The notes under the pieces are model-generated. The model was not told the origin of the DNA. It ran no database searches and worked only from the letters and a program-made list of their open reading frames with translations. A stretch of 64,000 nt of DNA, taken from Paenibacillus sp. MMS20-IR301. Its GTDB lineage: Bacteria; Bacillota; Bacilli; Paenibacillales; Paenibacillaceae. Position 1 is the first letter of the stretch. Every line of letters begins with the position of its first letter. Shown in pieces: positions 50,176 through 60,498 of this stretch. Both the position numbers and the translations under genes were made by a program. The stretch is from positions 1,984,001 to 2,048,000 of the forward strand of contig NZ_CP135275.1 in the NCBI RefSeq assembly GCF_032302195.1, given 5' to 3'.

Positions 50176-52527
50176 TTATTCCTTATTCATATTCCAGACC
50201 TGTACCCGCTTAATCTGGCCGCAGCTCGTAAATACCGCCAGCATGACGACTGCAAGGATCAGCAGCGGATAGAGCACATAGACCTGAAGCGGTACAATAT
50301 TGAGGTCCAGCTTCGTTAAACCGAATATTCTAAAGACCATTCCAAGCAGCCGTCCGCCAAGCGTATTGGCTGCAACAACACCAAGAATTGTGGAAGCCGC
50401 CATAATAATCAGAATACGCAGTATCTGCCATTGCCGGATGGCTGAATTCGTGAATCCGATACTCTTCATCACTGCAATACCGTGTACCTCCTTCGTAATC
50501 AGCAGCCGGACGAACAGACTGTTAATGAAGAAGGTAATGATACAGATAACTGCAGTGAGCAGAGCATTGATGCTGCGCAGCTGGCCCATGAAGCCTCCGG
50601 TGATCTCTCCCAGCATTTCGAACGAGGTTTTAAGGTTCAAATCGCCCAGCTGCGCCTGAATTTCCTTGGCAATCCCTGCTTTCTGATCTTCCGGTGCGTT
50701 GATATTCCCCGAGAATACATAAGCGTTGACGAGCTGCGGGTCATAGTCACGGGCAATCCAGACCGCATAACCCTCGTTCGAAATACTTTGGAATAATCCG
50801 GTAATAAGATAAGTGCTTAGTTCACTGTCTATTTCGAAATCAATTGAATCGCCTATCTGCTTGCCGTACTTTTCAGCCATAATGGTAGTTATCGCAATTT
50901 CATTCTTCAGAACCGGCGCCGTCCCTTCCAGAATGGAAACGGATGTATTCAGGTCATTCTTCTGTCCATTGACCCGGCGGTTCTCTTGTCCGTTATCCGA
51001 AATATACTTGGTTCTCAAGGTATAATTGGCGGAAAGCGTTACATCGAAGCCCTTCTCCCGCAATTTCTGTGTAATCTCAGCCTTCCGGTGCTCAAGCTCT
51101 GAGGTAGAAAAGTCGCCAAGCACCGTCTGGCTGTACAAATCTGCCTCGATCGTACCGAAATACTCCAAAAACTTAGGAGTAACGATCGTATTCGTCAGAT
51201 TCACCGGAATAAGCATAATAGCTGTGCTCAGGATCAGTGTCAAAATGAGCGAGGTGTAGCTTTTCAGACGGTTCAGGACATCACTCAGCGCGAGAAATAA
51301 GGGGGCAGGCAGGAACCGGCTTGTATGCAGATGAATTCTGCGTGAAGCCTTGAAGCGTTCACCGGTTTGGCCATACCGGATGGCATCTATTGCTGAAGCT
51401 TTATTAATTTTGCGCATACAGAGCAGACAGAACAGCAGGATGAAGCCGATCATAGCCACTGTACTGAGAGCTGAAATAATGATGCTGGTGCTGCCGCCGG
51501 GCATAATCATATACTGCGAAGTCCTGCGCGACATCAGACCGGTAAGCGGCAGACTAATCCCTAGACCCGCAGCACCCCCAAACAGGGAGAGACCCATATA
51601 TTTCGTTAAATACAGCCGTTTAATGGCTATGCTCCTGAACCCGGTCGCTTTCATTATGCCAATCTCCTTGTATTCATCCTGGAGGGTAGAGACAATTGTG
51701 AACCGGAGTGTAAGCAGCGCAATGAAGATCAGGAACAGGCTGATCGCGAACATCATCGCAGAGATAATGCGGTCCGTCATATAAGCCATGGATACCAGCG
51801 ACTTGTCGACCTCAAATTTAACCGGAAGATCAGCACCGGCGAAGACGTTCGAGAGTTCAGCCGGGGCCACACCAGGCGCTGCGGTGAAGCTCCAAAGACT
51901 AAGTAAGGTATCATCCGGCAGCTGCTTTTCAATCCCGGTGAAATCTTCAGCTGTAATCATCATGCGTTTGAGGCCCAGCAGATCCGCTCCCATGTATGCA
52001 TCCTTGAAATAGCCGCTGACGGTGAAAGTTTGTCTGAACTCTCCGAGCTGAAGTGTAATTTTCTCGCCCTGCTGAACCCCGCTGCTCAGCATCAGGCTGG
52101 CCGGTAGTCCAATCTCCCCCTGATGAAGCGTGTACCTCTTATCGTCCTCTCCGAAGATCAGATTCACCTGATCCGGGATGCCGGACAGCACTATACTTGT
52201 ATTTCCGGAAAAGCCGGTCCGGCCCTCAGGCAGGCCAATCTGATTCAGTGTTAAGGGAATTTGCTTCGAGGTATAGACGGCTGCGACCTTCGGCTCATCC
52301 TTCACCCAGTTCTGAATGTCTGCCGTATATCCGGGCTTATTCTCCACTGTAATATTCAGGTCTGCTACTTTACTGCCTGTAATGAAGCTGTCCAGCGCTT
52401 TTGAGGTGGAGTACATCAGGCTGGAACTGCTTGCGACTAGCGTTGAAGCCAGGGTAATCAGCACCAGTAGAACCGTATTCATGACCTTTTTGCGCCGCAG
52501 GTCTTTTTTTAGAATTTTCAGGAACAC
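50176..52527 (-). CDS. FtsX/MacB-type ABC transporter permease
   Basis: A 783-aa permease with an N-terminal helix, a large external domain, three helices, a second large external domain (about 480-640) and three C-terminal helices: a two-FtsX-domain layout. The GTG at 52527 is chosen (AAAGGAG eight bases upstream, FLKILKKDLRRKK following). The EYKEIGIMKATGFRS and VHGIAVMKSIGFTN coupling-helix motifs are visible in both halves. Substrate unknown; the neighbouring two-component system suggests an inducible envelope-stress or peptide-resistance exporter. Confidence 0.92.
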   Translation of the reverse strand: MFLKILKKDLRRKKVMNTVLLVLITLASTLVASSSSLMYSTSKALDSFITGSKVADLNITVENKPGYTADIQNWVKDEPKVAAVYTSKQIPLTLNQIGLPEGRTGFSGNTSIVLSGIPDQVNLIFGEDDKRYTLHQGEIGLPASLMLSSGVQQGEKITLQLGEFRQTFTVSGYFKDAYMGADLLGLKRMMITAEDFTGIEKQLPDDTLLSLWSFTAAPGVAPAELSNVFAGADLPVKFEVDKSLVSMAYMTDRIISAMMFAISLFLIFIALLTLRFTIVSTLQDEYKEIGIMKATGFRSIAIKRLYLTKYMGLSLFGGAAGLGISLPLTGLMSRRTSQYMIMPGGSTSIIISALSTVAMIGFILLFCLLCMRKINKASAIDAIRYGQTGERFKASRRIHLHTSRFLPAPLFLALSDVLNRLKSYTSLILTLILSTAIMLIPVNLTNTIVTPKFLEYFGTIEADLYSQTVLGDFSTSELEHRKAEITQKLREKGFDVTLSANYTLRTKYISDNGQENRRVNGQKNDLNTSVSILEGTAPVLKNEIAITTIMAEKYGKQIGDSIDFEIDSELSTYLITGLFQSISNEGYAVWIARDYDPQLVNAYVFSGNINAPEDQKAGIAKEIQAQLGDLNLKTSFEMLGEITGGFMGQLRSINALLTAVICIITFFINSLFVRLLITKEVHGIAVMKSIGFTNSAIRQWQILRILIIMAASTILGVVAANTLGGRLLGMVFRIFGLTKLDLNIVPLQVYVLYPLLILAVVMLAVFTSCGQIKRVQVWNMNKE

Positions 52528-52673
52528 AATGAATTCTCCTTTCATGAAGCTCATGCCCTGAGTATAAAGCAGCAATTATTAATTAATCCTTAACTCTGCA
52601 CCTAGAAAACAGAACAAATTCACCCACCAGGGCGAGCCTCGGCGGGAGCGTACTCCTTTTCACTGCTGCAATG

Positions 52674-52706
52674 AAAAAAGAGCTACGGATTCCTCCATAG
52701 CTCTTC
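52674..52706 (-). terminator. Terminator of the AlaX/GNAT/TSUP cluster
   Basis: On the minus strand GAAGAGCTATGG-AGGAAT-CCGTAGCTC is followed by TTTTTT. Confidence 0.88.
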
Positions 52707-52718
52707 ATTTACTGTATA

Positions 52719-53891
52719 TTAGAACTGTCTTTTGGCAAAATCATAGAAGGCCTGGGCCTCCTCCCGCGACGGGAAACCGGCTTGGGCCAGCTTGTCACTG
52801 CCGCCGCCCTTGCCCTGGAAGCCGCCCAGATGCTCCTTAAAGAATGCTCCGCAGGATATTCCGGCTGCTCCGCTTTGCGCAAGCACCGCCTTGTTCTCAG
52901 CTTCTGTAAGCAGCAGAACGGGCAGCTCGGTTAGCGCTGTTAGCTTCGTTGCCAGACTCTGCAGATCCTTAAGTGTTCTGGTGTCAGAGACATGCGTTAC
53001 TACCCGGCTGCCCGGCTCCGTCTCCGACAGAATTTCTCTGGCCAAGTACAGATCATTCTGTTCTTTAACCGCAGTCAGCTCGGCCTGCAGCAGCTTCTGT
53101 TCCTGCTCCCACTTCCCTATCCTGTCCAGAATCTCATCCTTGCCGGTATTGAATTTGGCGGACAGCTGGGCCAGAATGCGTACATGGTCATTGAACTCGT
53201 CCAGCGCCCGGCCTCCGCATTTGAAGGTGACCCGGATATTGCCCTTCTGCTTCTCGGACCGCAGCAGCTTGATCATGCCAATCGCTCCGGTTGAAGACAC
53301 ATGTGTACCGCCGCAGGCATTATGCTCCACACCTTCGATCTCCACGATCCGGATATTCTCGGTCACCTTCGGCAGCTTCACGAGCGGCAGCGCAGCCATT
53401 TCCTCAGCCGTAACAAAGGTACTGGTGATGCTGCGGTTCATGTAAATATGCTTGTTAACCTCGTGCTCGGCCTCCGCCAGCTGTGCCGCTGACAGCTCCG
53501 GCAGCTGGATATCGATCGTGGCATAATCGCTGCCCAGATGGAAGCTGAGCGTCATTGCCTCGTACAGCTCGCGAAATACCGCCGAGAGCAAATGCTGGCC
53601 GCTGTGCTGCTGCATATGGTCGAATCTCCGGCTCCAGCTGATCCGGCAATGAACCGCAGGCTGTTCCGGCAGCTGCGCCACCTTATGCAGCACCTCGTCC
53701 CCTTCCAGTACCACATCCAGCACCGGAATCTGTCCTATGTAGCCTGTATCACAGGGCTGTCCGCCCCCATGGGGATAGAAGGCAGTCTCAGCAAGCGTCA
53801 CGTAGATTCCGTCTTCACGCTCTAATGACCCGCTGATTGTGGTGCTCCATTCCTGCAAATAAGCCGATTCATAATACAGCTTTCTGGTCAT
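52719..53891 (-). CDS. Alanyl-tRNA editing protein (AlaX-L-like) with DHHA1 domain
   Basis: A 390-aa trans-editing factor that hydrolyses mischarged tRNA(Ala). N-terminal glycine motif FYPHGGGQPCDTG, zinc-binding HSGQHLLSA and CGGTHVSS, then a coiled coil and a C-terminal DHHA1 domain (SCGAFFKEHLGGFQGKGGGS). It matches AlaRS without its catalytic core. It follows the GNAT gene by three bases, so translation is probably coupled. Confidence 0.92.
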   Translation of the reverse strand: MTRKLYYESAYLQEWSTTISGSLEREDGIYVTLAETAFYPHGGGQPCDTGYIGQIPVLDVVLEGDEVLHKVAQLPEQPAVHCRISWSRRFDHMQQHSGQHLLSAVFRELYEAMTLSFHLGSDYATIDIQLPELSAAQLAEAEHEVNKHIYMNRSITSTFVTAEEMAALPLVKLPKVTENIRIVEIEGVEHNACGGTHVSSTGAIGMIKLLRSEKQKGNIRVTFKCGGRALDEFNDHVRILAQLSAKFNTGKDEILDRIGKWEQEQKLLQAELTAVKEQNDLYLAREILSETEPGSRVVTHVSDTRTLKDLQSLATKLTALTELPVLLLTEAENKAVLAQSGAAGISCGAFFKEHLGGFQGKGGGSDKLAQAGFPSREEAQAFYDFAKRQF

Positions 53892-53894
53892 GGC

Positions 53895-54332
53895 TTACGC
53901 TCCCTCCCCGTCCGTCTCAGCCGCGGGAGTGAAGAAACGCTCCATAACAACGTAATCCTTGCCGCCCTTGCTGAACACCTGCTCTGTAGGCTTCATTCCG
54001 AATTTTTTATAAAAACCGGCTTTATACGTCCGCGCATTGCAATAAATCCGTTCTACCCCTGCCTGCTCAGCTTCCTTCAGCACGGTCTGCAGCAGCTTGC
54101 TGCCATAGCCTTGACCCTGCTCCAGCTCCAGCGTAGCGAACTTACGGAACTGCGCCTCCTTGCCCGTGATAAACAGGGATAATACGGAGACAAGCTGCTC
54201 TCCCCTAAACAGGCCATAGTGTACTCCCAGCTCATCATCGGCAAGCTTAATGTAATCCGGCTCACGCTCCGGCCACATGACTTCATGCCTCAGCTTCCAG
54301 GCTTCTTCCTTATGTATTCTTCTGATTTCCAT
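53895..54332 (-). CDS. GNAT-family N-acetyltransferase
   Basis: A 145-aa GNAT with FRKFATLELEQGQGYGSKLL as the acetyl-CoA motif and NARTYKAGFYKKFGM in the C-terminal part. The ATG at 54332 is chosen (GGAG eight bases upstream); the longer frame would overlap the TSUP gene. Middle gene of the TSUP-GNAT-AlaX cluster. Substrate unknown. Confidence 0.88.
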   Translation of the reverse strand: MEIRRIHKEEAWKLRHEVMWPEREPDYIKLADDELGVHYGLFRGEQLVSVLSLFITGKEAQFRKFATLELEQGQGYGSKLLQTVLKEAEQAGVERIYCNARTYKAGFYKKFGMKPTEQVFSKGGKDYVVMERFFTPAAETDGEGA

Positions 54333-54355
54333 CTCATCCACTCCAATAGTTGTAC

Positions 54356-55120
54356 TTAATGCATCGTATCCCAAATTTGCTTCCCGATCAATATGACAGT
54401 GACTGTAATGAACAGCGGGCGGATATAGGCAGCCCCTTTACGGATGGCTAATCGGGAACCGAGTACGGCACCGAGCACCATCGGGATACCCAGAATGAGG
54501 CCATAGGTGTAACTGACCGAACCGAGGGCGATAAAGGTAAGCAGACTCGTAATATTGCTGGTAAAATTAAGCATTTTGGCATTGCCGGCGGCTGTCACGA
54601 ACTCAAAGCCCATCATGAGGAAAGCAAAGATCAGGAACGATCCGGTGCCCGGGCCGAAGAAGCCGTCGTAGAAGCCGATTACCAGCGCAGCAATAATTCC
54701 GGTCAGCCGTGCGCGGCTGTCACTGCCGGAGAAGGTGGACACGTCGCCCCATGCTTTTTTGAATAAAGTGTAAATTGTGATCACCACCAGCATGACTATA
54801 ACCAGCGGCTTCAAAAATTCTGAGGGTACCTGCCGGACCGTAAGTGTACCCGCCAATGCGCCGATAATAGATAACGGGATCAGCGTCCGGACCAGCTTGA
54901 AATCAATTTTACCGGACCGCAAGAAAGAAGCCGTACTGGTCAGCGAGCACATCGTCCCGGCCAATTTGTTGCTGCCCAGCAGCAGAGGAAGCGGAATCCC
55001 AGCAGCGAGCAATGCCGGTATGGCAATCAGACCGCCGCCGCCTGCCACAGAATCAATTAATCCGGCCAGAAATCCGCAGACAACTAATAAAATAATCATG
55101 CCAAACGTCCAATCATCCAT
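54356..55120 (-). CDS. TauE/SafE-family (TSUP) membrane carrier
   Basis: A 254-aa carrier with about eight helices. The twin family motifs are AGLIDSVAGGGGLIAIPALL near residue 20 and GFYDGFFGPGTGSFLIFAFL near residue 140. Members move sulfite, sulfonates or related organic anions. The ATG follows GGAGGAG. Substrate here unknown. Confidence 0.93.
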   Translation of the reverse strand: MDDWTFGMIILLVVCGFLAGLIDSVAGGGGLIAIPALLAAGIPLPLLLGSNKLAGTMCSLTSTASFLRSGKIDFKLVRTLIPLSIIGALAGTLTVRQVPSEFLKPLVIVMLVVITIYTLFKKAWGDVSTFSGSDSRARLTGIIAALVIGFYDGFFGPGTGSFLIFAFLMMGFEFVTAAGNAKMLNFTSNITSLLTFIALGSVSYTYGLILGIPMVLGAVLGSRLAIRKGAAYIRPLFITVTVILIGKQIWDTMH

Positions 55121-55253
55121 CCAGCGGTACTCCTCCTGCTATGTACTTTTCATTTGTTTTCAGTAAACAACATTCAGCATACACGACTTTGCCGGGTTGT
55201 ACCATAGCTTTATGCAGAGCGCATTATACTTCCGGTATGCTCTGCTGCCCCAT

Positions 55254-55282
55254 AACGAATAAGCGGCAGGAATCCCTGCCGC
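55254..55282 (-). terminator. Terminator after the 59-aa hydrophilic protein
   Basis: On the minus strand GCGGCAGG-GATT-CCTGCCGC is followed by TTATTCGTT. Confidence 0.75.
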
Positions 55283-55328
55283 CTGTGAAATGCACTCTCA
55301 GCTCATTAAAACCGTCTAATCCGATCCT

Positions 55329-55508
55329 TTACTTATACGTGTTCTGCTCGTTTTTCTTGTACGTCGTTTTGTCATCCCGTAAGGATTCCTTGCGGATATC
55401 GCTTTTCTTCTGCTCCATCTGCTGCGCTTCCTGGCTGTTAACCGGGGCCTGATCCAGTTCTTTGACGGTGTTGATCAGGTTTTTGTCAGGTGCCGTATAC
55501 TCTTCCAC
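55329..55508 (-). CDS. 59-aa hydrophilic small protein
   Basis: GTG start at 55508 with AAGGAGG seven bases upstream. The protein is charged throughout (MEEYTAPDKNLINTVKELDQ at the start, rich in Lys, Gln, Glu and Asp), with no membrane segment, and has its own terminator. The strong RBS and terminator argue that it is real. Family not recognised; similar small charged proteins in Firmicutes are sometimes spore- or stress-related. Confidence 0.7.
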   Translation of the reverse strand: MEEYTAPDKNLINTVKELDQAPVNSQEAQQMEQKKSDIRKESLRDDKTTYKKNEQNTYK

Positions 55509-55689
55509 TCTTCTGCCTCCTTAAAGTGCTTTACTGTCTGTTCCGGTTTATTTTGACAACAACCGGAGAAGAATATACGCTGCTGCGGGCAGCAGTGCCT
55601 CAACATTCTCCTTCCCCAATACTCGTATTATGGGTAGAATAGTGATATCTAAAATTAGGAATACCAAATAACGATTGAAGGAAGGTACT

Positions 55690-57945
55690 ATGACCCAGGA
55701 ATATATCGAAATCCGCGGTGCCCGTGAGAATAATCTTAAGGATGTTACCCTGAGAATCCCCAAGCGTAAAATCACGATCTTCACCGGTGTATCCGGCTCC
55801 GGCAAATCCTCGATCGTCTTTGACACGGTTGCTGCTGAATCCCAGCGGCTGCTGAACGAGAACTTCACGATGTTCGTCCGCAACTTTCTGCCGCGGTTCC
55901 CGCAGCCCGATGCTGATGCCATTGAGAATCTGAGCATGGCCGTGATTGTTGACCAGAAGCGGCTCGGCGGCGGGGCGCATTCAACCATGGGTACCATTAC
56001 AGATATCGCTCCGCTGATGCGGATGTTATTCTCCCGGACCGGCCAGCCCTATGTCGGCAAAGGCAATGCCTTTTCCTTCAACCACCAGGAGGGGATGTGC
56101 CCGGAATGCAGCGGACTTGGCCGTAAGCTCGGAGTCGATATGGACAAAGCGCTTGACCTGAGCAAATCGCTGAACGAAGGCGCTATCCTGCTGCCGGATT
56201 ATGGCGTGGACAGCTGGGACTGGACGATCTGCACCCAATCCGGCCTGCTGGACAACGACAAGAAGCTGTCCGATTACAGTGAAGCCGAAATGAATCAGCT
56301 GCTCTACGGCAAACCGTTCAAGGTAGAGATGCAGCTTGGCGGCAAAGCCGTTAAATTTACTTTCGAGGGCATTATTGAGAAGTTCAGCGGGAAATATATC
56401 AGGCGTGATGTCAAAACCATGGCCGAGCGCACCCAGAAGATGGTGGCACCTTACATTACCGAAGGCCCTTGCCATCTGTGCCGGGGAGCCAGACTCAGCC
56501 AGGCCGCACTGAACTGCCGGATTAACGGCAACAATATCGCCGACCTGTCCTCGCTGGAGATCAGCCGGCTGATTACAGCCGTTCAGGCAATCGAAGATCC
56601 GCTGGCTGCCCCGATAGTAACTGCATTAACAGCCCGGCTGCAGCATCTGGTGGATATCGGCCTGGAATATTTAAGCCTGGACCGTGAGACCGACACCTTA
56701 TCCGGCGGCGAGTCCCAGCGGGTGAAGATGGTTAAGCACTTAAGCGGCAGTCTCGTGGATGTCGTCTATATCTTTGATGAACCGAGTGTCGGCCTGCATC
56801 CCCGGGATGTTCACCGGCTTAACGAATTGCTGCAGAAGCTGCGCGACAAAGGCAATACCATCCTTGTGGTCGAGCATGACCCGGACGTCATCCAGGCAGC
56901 GGATCATATCGTCGATGTGGGCCCGTATGCCGGCAGCCGCGGCGGAACTATTGTCTATGAAGGCAGCTATGCCGACCTGCTTGATTCCGGTACCCTGACG
57001 GGCAATCATATGAAGCAGCCGCTGACCATTAAAGAGCAGTTTCGCCCGGCCACAGGCAGGCTGTCTGTCACGGGTGCCACTCTGCATAACCTGAACAATG
57101 TCAGCGTCGATATTCCCTCTGGGGTGTTGACTCTGGTAACAGGCGTAGCCGGCTCCGGGAAAAGCACACTAATCAACGAGGTGTTCCTGCGGAAGCACCC
57201 GGATGCCATCGTCATCGACCAGTCCTCGGTCGGTACCTCGACCCGCTCTAACCCCGCTACCTATACGGGGATGATGGACGATATCAGGAAGGCTTTTGCC
57301 TCAGCCAATAAAGTCAGTCCCGGGTTATTCAGCTTCAACTCCAAAGGCGCCTGCGAGAATTGCCAGGGACTTGGTGTGGTCTATACGGAAGTGGCGTTCC
57401 TCGACAGTGTTAAGACGGCCTGTGAGGTCTGCGGCGGTAAACGGTTCAAAGAAGAGGTGCTGGAGTACAAGCTGGACGGGAAATCCATTGCCGATGTACT
57501 GGAAATGACCGCCGAGGAGGCCCTGTCTTTCTTCAAGCTCAAGGAGGTTGTGCGCAAGCTGCAGGCAATGAATGATGTAGGACTGAATTACGTGACGCTC
57601 GGGCAGCCGCTCAGCACCTTATCCGGCGGGGAATGCCAGCGAATCAAGCTGGCCAGTGAACTGCACAAGCAAGGCAGTATCTATGTTATGGACGAGCCGA
57701 CTACCGGACTGCATATGTCGGATATCACCCATCTGCTGGAGATCATGAACCGTCTGGTCGATGCCGGGAATACAGTCATTGTTATTGAGCATAATCTCGA
57801 TGTCATCCGCAACGCCGACTGGATTATTGACATGGGGCCTGAAGGCGGCTCGAGCGGCGGCCGGGTGATTTTCGAGGGTACTCCGCGGCAGCTGCTGGAA
57901 GACGGGAAGCACTCGCTGACCAGCCAGTATTTGAGCAGATCATAA
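55690..57945 (+). CDS. UvrA-like ABC ATPase (short UvrA paralogue)
   Basis: A 751-aa UvrA-family protein, shorter than housekeeping UvrA (about 950 aa). Two ABC halves: Walker A GVSGSGKSS and GVAGSGKST, signatures LSGGESQRVKMVKHL and LSGGECQRIKLASEL, Walker B IFDEPSVGLHP and VMDEPTTGLH. Zinc-type cysteines occur in CPECSGLG/CHLCRGA and CENCQGLG/CEVCGGK. Such short paralogues (DrrC-like) are linked to drug tolerance or DNA lesions without full excision activity. The ATG at 55690 follows AAGGAAGG. Confidence 0.9.
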   Translation: MTQEYIEIRGARENNLKDVTLRIPKRKITIFTGVSGSGKSSIVFDTVAAESQRLLNENFTMFVRNFLPRFPQPDADAIENLSMAVIVDQKRLGGGAHSTMGTITDIAPLMRMLFSRTGQPYVGKGNAFSFNHQEGMCPECSGLGRKLGVDMDKALDLSKSLNEGAILLPDYGVDSWDWTICTQSGLLDNDKKLSDYSEAEMNQLLYGKPFKVEMQLGGKAVKFTFEGIIEKFSGKYIRRDVKTMAERTQKMVAPYITEGPCHLCRGARLSQAALNCRINGNNIADLSSLEISRLITAVQAIEDPLAAPIVTALTARLQHLVDIGLEYLSLDRETDTLSGGESQRVKMVKHLSGSLVDVVYIFDEPSVGLHPRDVHRLNELLQKLRDKGNTILVVEHDPDVIQAADHIVDVGPYAGSRGGTIVYEGSYADLLDSGTLTGNHMKQPLTIKEQFRPATGRLSVTGATLHNLNNVSVDIPSGVLTLVTGVAGSGKSTLINEVFLRKHPDAIVIDQSSVGTSTRSNPATYTGMMDDIRKAFASANKVSPGLFSFNSKGACENCQGLGVVYTEVAFLDSVKTACEVCGGKRFKEEVLEYKLDGKSIADVLEMTAEEALSFFKLKEVVRKLQAMNDVGLNYVTLGQPLSTLSGGECQRIKLASELHKQGSIYVMDEPTTGLHMSDITHLLEIMNRLVDAGNTVIVIEHNLDVIRNADWIIDMGPEGGSSGGRVIFEGTPRQLLEDGKHSLTSQYLSRS

Positions 57946-58010
57946 AAATAACCCCAAAGATCAACCCCACAAAGTGCAGCTTTTTCATGAAGCTTAATCA
58001 GGTACTTTCT

Positions 58011-58056
58011 AAAAAAAGAGGACAAGCATATGTTATCTGCTTGTCCTCTTCTATTT
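58011..58056. terminator. Bidirectional terminator between the UvrA-like and yeeI genes
   Basis: AAAGAGGACAAGCA pairs with TGCTTGTCCTCTT. A T-run follows on the minus strand and CTATTT on the plus strand. Confidence 0.85.
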
Positions 58057-58068
58057 AATCCGGAGATT

Positions 58069-58788
58069 CTATTCTTCCGAATCCACGTTATGGTACACCT
58101 GCTGTACATCGTCCAGCTCTTCAAGTGCATCAATCAGCTTCTCGAACTGTGCCTGCGCATCCTCAGGAATGGCCACATAGTTCTGCGGCAGCAGCGTCAG
58201 CTCGGCTACGGTAAACTCAGTAATGCCAGCACTGCGGAACGCTTCCTGTACAGCATGGAACTGGTCCGGCTCAGCATAGACAATTACGGCTTCTTCCTCT
58301 TCCAGCACATCACGGACATCGAGGTCTGCTTCAATCAGCAGCTCCATCACTTCATCCGCAGATTTACCTTCCACCCCGATTACGGCAGTCGGATCAAACA
58401 TATACGTTACCGAACCGCTGACACCCATGTTGCCGCCATTCTTACTGAAGGTCGAACGGACCAGCGGAGCCGTACGGTTAACGTTATTGGTCAGCGCATC
58501 GACAACAATCATCGAACCGCTTGGACCGAAGCCTTCATAACGCAGCTCAACATAGTTCTCGTCGCCGCTGCCCTTCGCCTTCTCCAGTGCACGGTCAATA
58601 ATGGCCTTCGGCACATTGTAAGTCTTGGCACGTTCCAGAACGACCTTCAGTGCACGGTTCGATTCCGGGTCAGGCTCGCCCTTCTTCGCGGCTACATAGA
58701 TTTCTACACCAAACTTGGCATAGACCTTACTTGTATTAGCATCCTTGGATGCCTTCTTTTCCTTAATATTATTCCACTTACGACCCAT
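58069..58788 (-). CDS. yeeI: YebC/PmpR-family protein (YeeI type)
   Basis: A 239-aa YebC-family protein. It begins [20 protein letters not shown] as in B. subtilis YeeI, followed by [20 protein letters not shown]. YebC proteins were first described as regulators and are now tied to translation of difficult, proline-rich sequences. The ATG at 58788 is chosen from family alignment; a GTG five codons earlier has a poor site. Confidence 0.92.
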   Translation of the reverse strand: MGRKWNNIKEKKASKDANTSKVYAKFGVEIYVAAKKGEPDPESNRALKVVLERAKTYNVPKAIIDRALEKAKGSGDENYVELRYEGFGPSGSMIVVDALTNNVNRTAPLVRSTFSKNGGNMGVSGSVTYMFDPTAVIGVEGKSADEVMELLIEADLDVRDVLEEEEAVIVYAEPDQFHAVQEAFRSAGITEFTVAELTLLPQNYVAIPEDAQAQFEKLIDALEELDDVQQVYHNVDSEE

Positions 58789-58882
58789 ATATTTACCGCT
58801 CACTTTCCAACATTTGATTAAAAACAGTCTTGTATATTATACCTCTCTTCGATATATCCCGTAAAGGGCAGTCCCGTGTCAT

Positions 58883-60436
58883 TCATAAATCCAGCAGCAG
58901 CAGCATTTTTTCCGTCCCTGCCGCCTGAATCAGCATCGGCAGACGCGGCCCTTCATCCGCATTCAGCACCAGCTGATAGATGATGGTGAACAGCCTTTTT
59001 TGCTGAGCCCGCATTGTTTTTTTGTCCTCATGGTGACAGATAGCGTAGACCGCAGTCATTTGCTCTTGATCATTCAGCTTGCTGCTCCGCAGCAGGCCGC
59101 ATAAGCTGCGCAGCCATTTCAGCTCTTCGGCAGTCAGCGAATGGTAATAGGCCAGGTTCGGTGAGGAATTGAAGGTAACCAGCTTGTGCGGCATCCAGTT
59201 TCTGAGCCAGTGCTCTGCCCGGTCTGCAGTCTGCAGCAGCTGCTCTTCATCCGGCTCCTCGCCAGCCTGTGCCAGAATACCGCGGAGACGTTCTCTGCTG
59301 AAATTGATGAGCGGCAGCAGACCGGCAATCTGGCTGAAGCTTGGCGCCTTCCTTGCGGATTCACTCGGCAGCGATAACCCGAGGGCTGCCGCGTAATCGC
59401 CGCTTAGTGTTCCCGCAGCATACCCGGCCGCGTATCTTTCGAACTCCGCATAATTACGGAGCACATCCTCATCGAACCCGATATGAAAAGCAGCACCCGG
59501 CTGGTATTTGGCGAACAGAAAAAGGATATTCTCCGGGGCGTAGATGTTCAGCAGATCATCGGGTGTATAATGATGTCCCGATGAGCCCGACATTTTGGAA
59601 TAACTGCCTTTGATGCTAATGAATTCGTATGGCTCATACATCGGCGGTGTGTTGCCGAAGATCCGCTCCGAGATTACTGCTGCTACATTGTAGCTTCCCG
59701 TTTCCGAGGAATGATCGCGGCCCCCCGGTTCGAAGTCCACCTGCTCCAGCTTCCAGCGCATCGGCCAGTCGATTTTCCAGTGCAGCTTCATATTGTCCGC
59801 CTGCGTTACACTCAGGGTCTCGCTGTGACCGCATTTGCAGCTGTATGCTACAGTCTCCGCTGTGTCATTGAAATGGTGCAGTGTGGTCGAATCTTTGCCG
59901 CATTGCCTGCAATAAATATTCACCGGATAGTAGGCTGCCCGGTCTTCCGCCGAGCTCTCCCCTGTTTTGAACGCCATCAGAATATCGTAGATTTCCTCCC
60001 GGTGCCGCAGCGCATGCAGAATTTCCGGATAATAACGGCCGGACTGGTATTCCCGGCTCTGGTAGATGAACTCCGGCCTAATCCCGAAGACTCCGAGCGC
60101 CCGCTCGAATTCCGCCTCGAAATGTGCCGCGTAGGAGGCATGACAGCCATAGGGACACGGAACCTGAGCGTACGGCATGCCAATGTACTGCACGAACCCG
60201 GGGTCTACATTTGCAGGCACTTTACGGAACCGGTCAAAGTCATCCCAGGAGAAAATAAAGCGCACCTCCTTCCCCGCCTTCCGCAGCGCCTTGGCTACAA
60301 AAGCCGTAGTCACAATCTCCCGGAAATTTCCGATATGTACCTGGCCTGACGGACTGATCCCTGATGCACATACAAACGTCTGCCGCTCCGGATGGTTCTC
60401 TATCAGCCGGCCTGCTATTCTTTCTGCCCAATGCAC
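58883..60436 (-). CDS. lysS: Class I lysyl-tRNA synthetase (LysRS1)
   Basis: A 517-aa class I LysRS, the archaeal-type enzyme unrelated to the usual class II LysS. Signature motifs: SGISPSGQVHIGNFRE (HIGH-like, near residue 35) and GSYSKMSGSSGHH (KMSKS-like, near residue 280). Zinc-type cysteines occur in CRQCGKDS...CKCGH. It charges tRNA(Lys). In the B. cereus group an equivalent gene sits beside the class II enzyme under T-box control; here a T-box also precedes it. Whether this genome also has class II LysRS cannot be seen. Confidence 0.95.
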   Translation of the reverse strand: MHWAERIAGRLIENHPERQTFVCASGISPSGQVHIGNFREIVTTAFVAKALRKAGKEVRFIFSWDDFDRFRKVPANVDPGFVQYIGMPYAQVPCPYGCHASYAAHFEAEFERALGVFGIRPEFIYQSREYQSGRYYPEILHALRHREEIYDILMAFKTGESSAEDRAAYYPVNIYCRQCGKDSTTLHHFNDTAETVAYSCKCGHSETLSVTQADNMKLHWKIDWPMRWKLEQVDFEPGGRDHSSETGSYNVAAVISERIFGNTPPMYEPYEFISIKGSYSKMSGSSGHHYTPDDLLNIYAPENILFLFAKYQPGAAFHIGFDEDVLRNYAEFERYAAGYAAGTLSGDYAAALGLSLPSESARKAPSFSQIAGLLPLINFSRERLRGILAQAGEEPDEEQLLQTADRAEHWLRNWMPHKLVTFNSSPNLAYYHSLTAEELKWLRSLCGLLRSSKLNDQEQMTAVYAICHHEDKKTMRAQQKRLFTIIYQLVLNADEGPRLPMLIQAAGTEKMLLLLDL

Positions 60437-60498
60437 AATTAATCACCTCTACAGTTTATTTGAAATTACGCCAAACCAGACTATGCTCTGAAAAAGCA

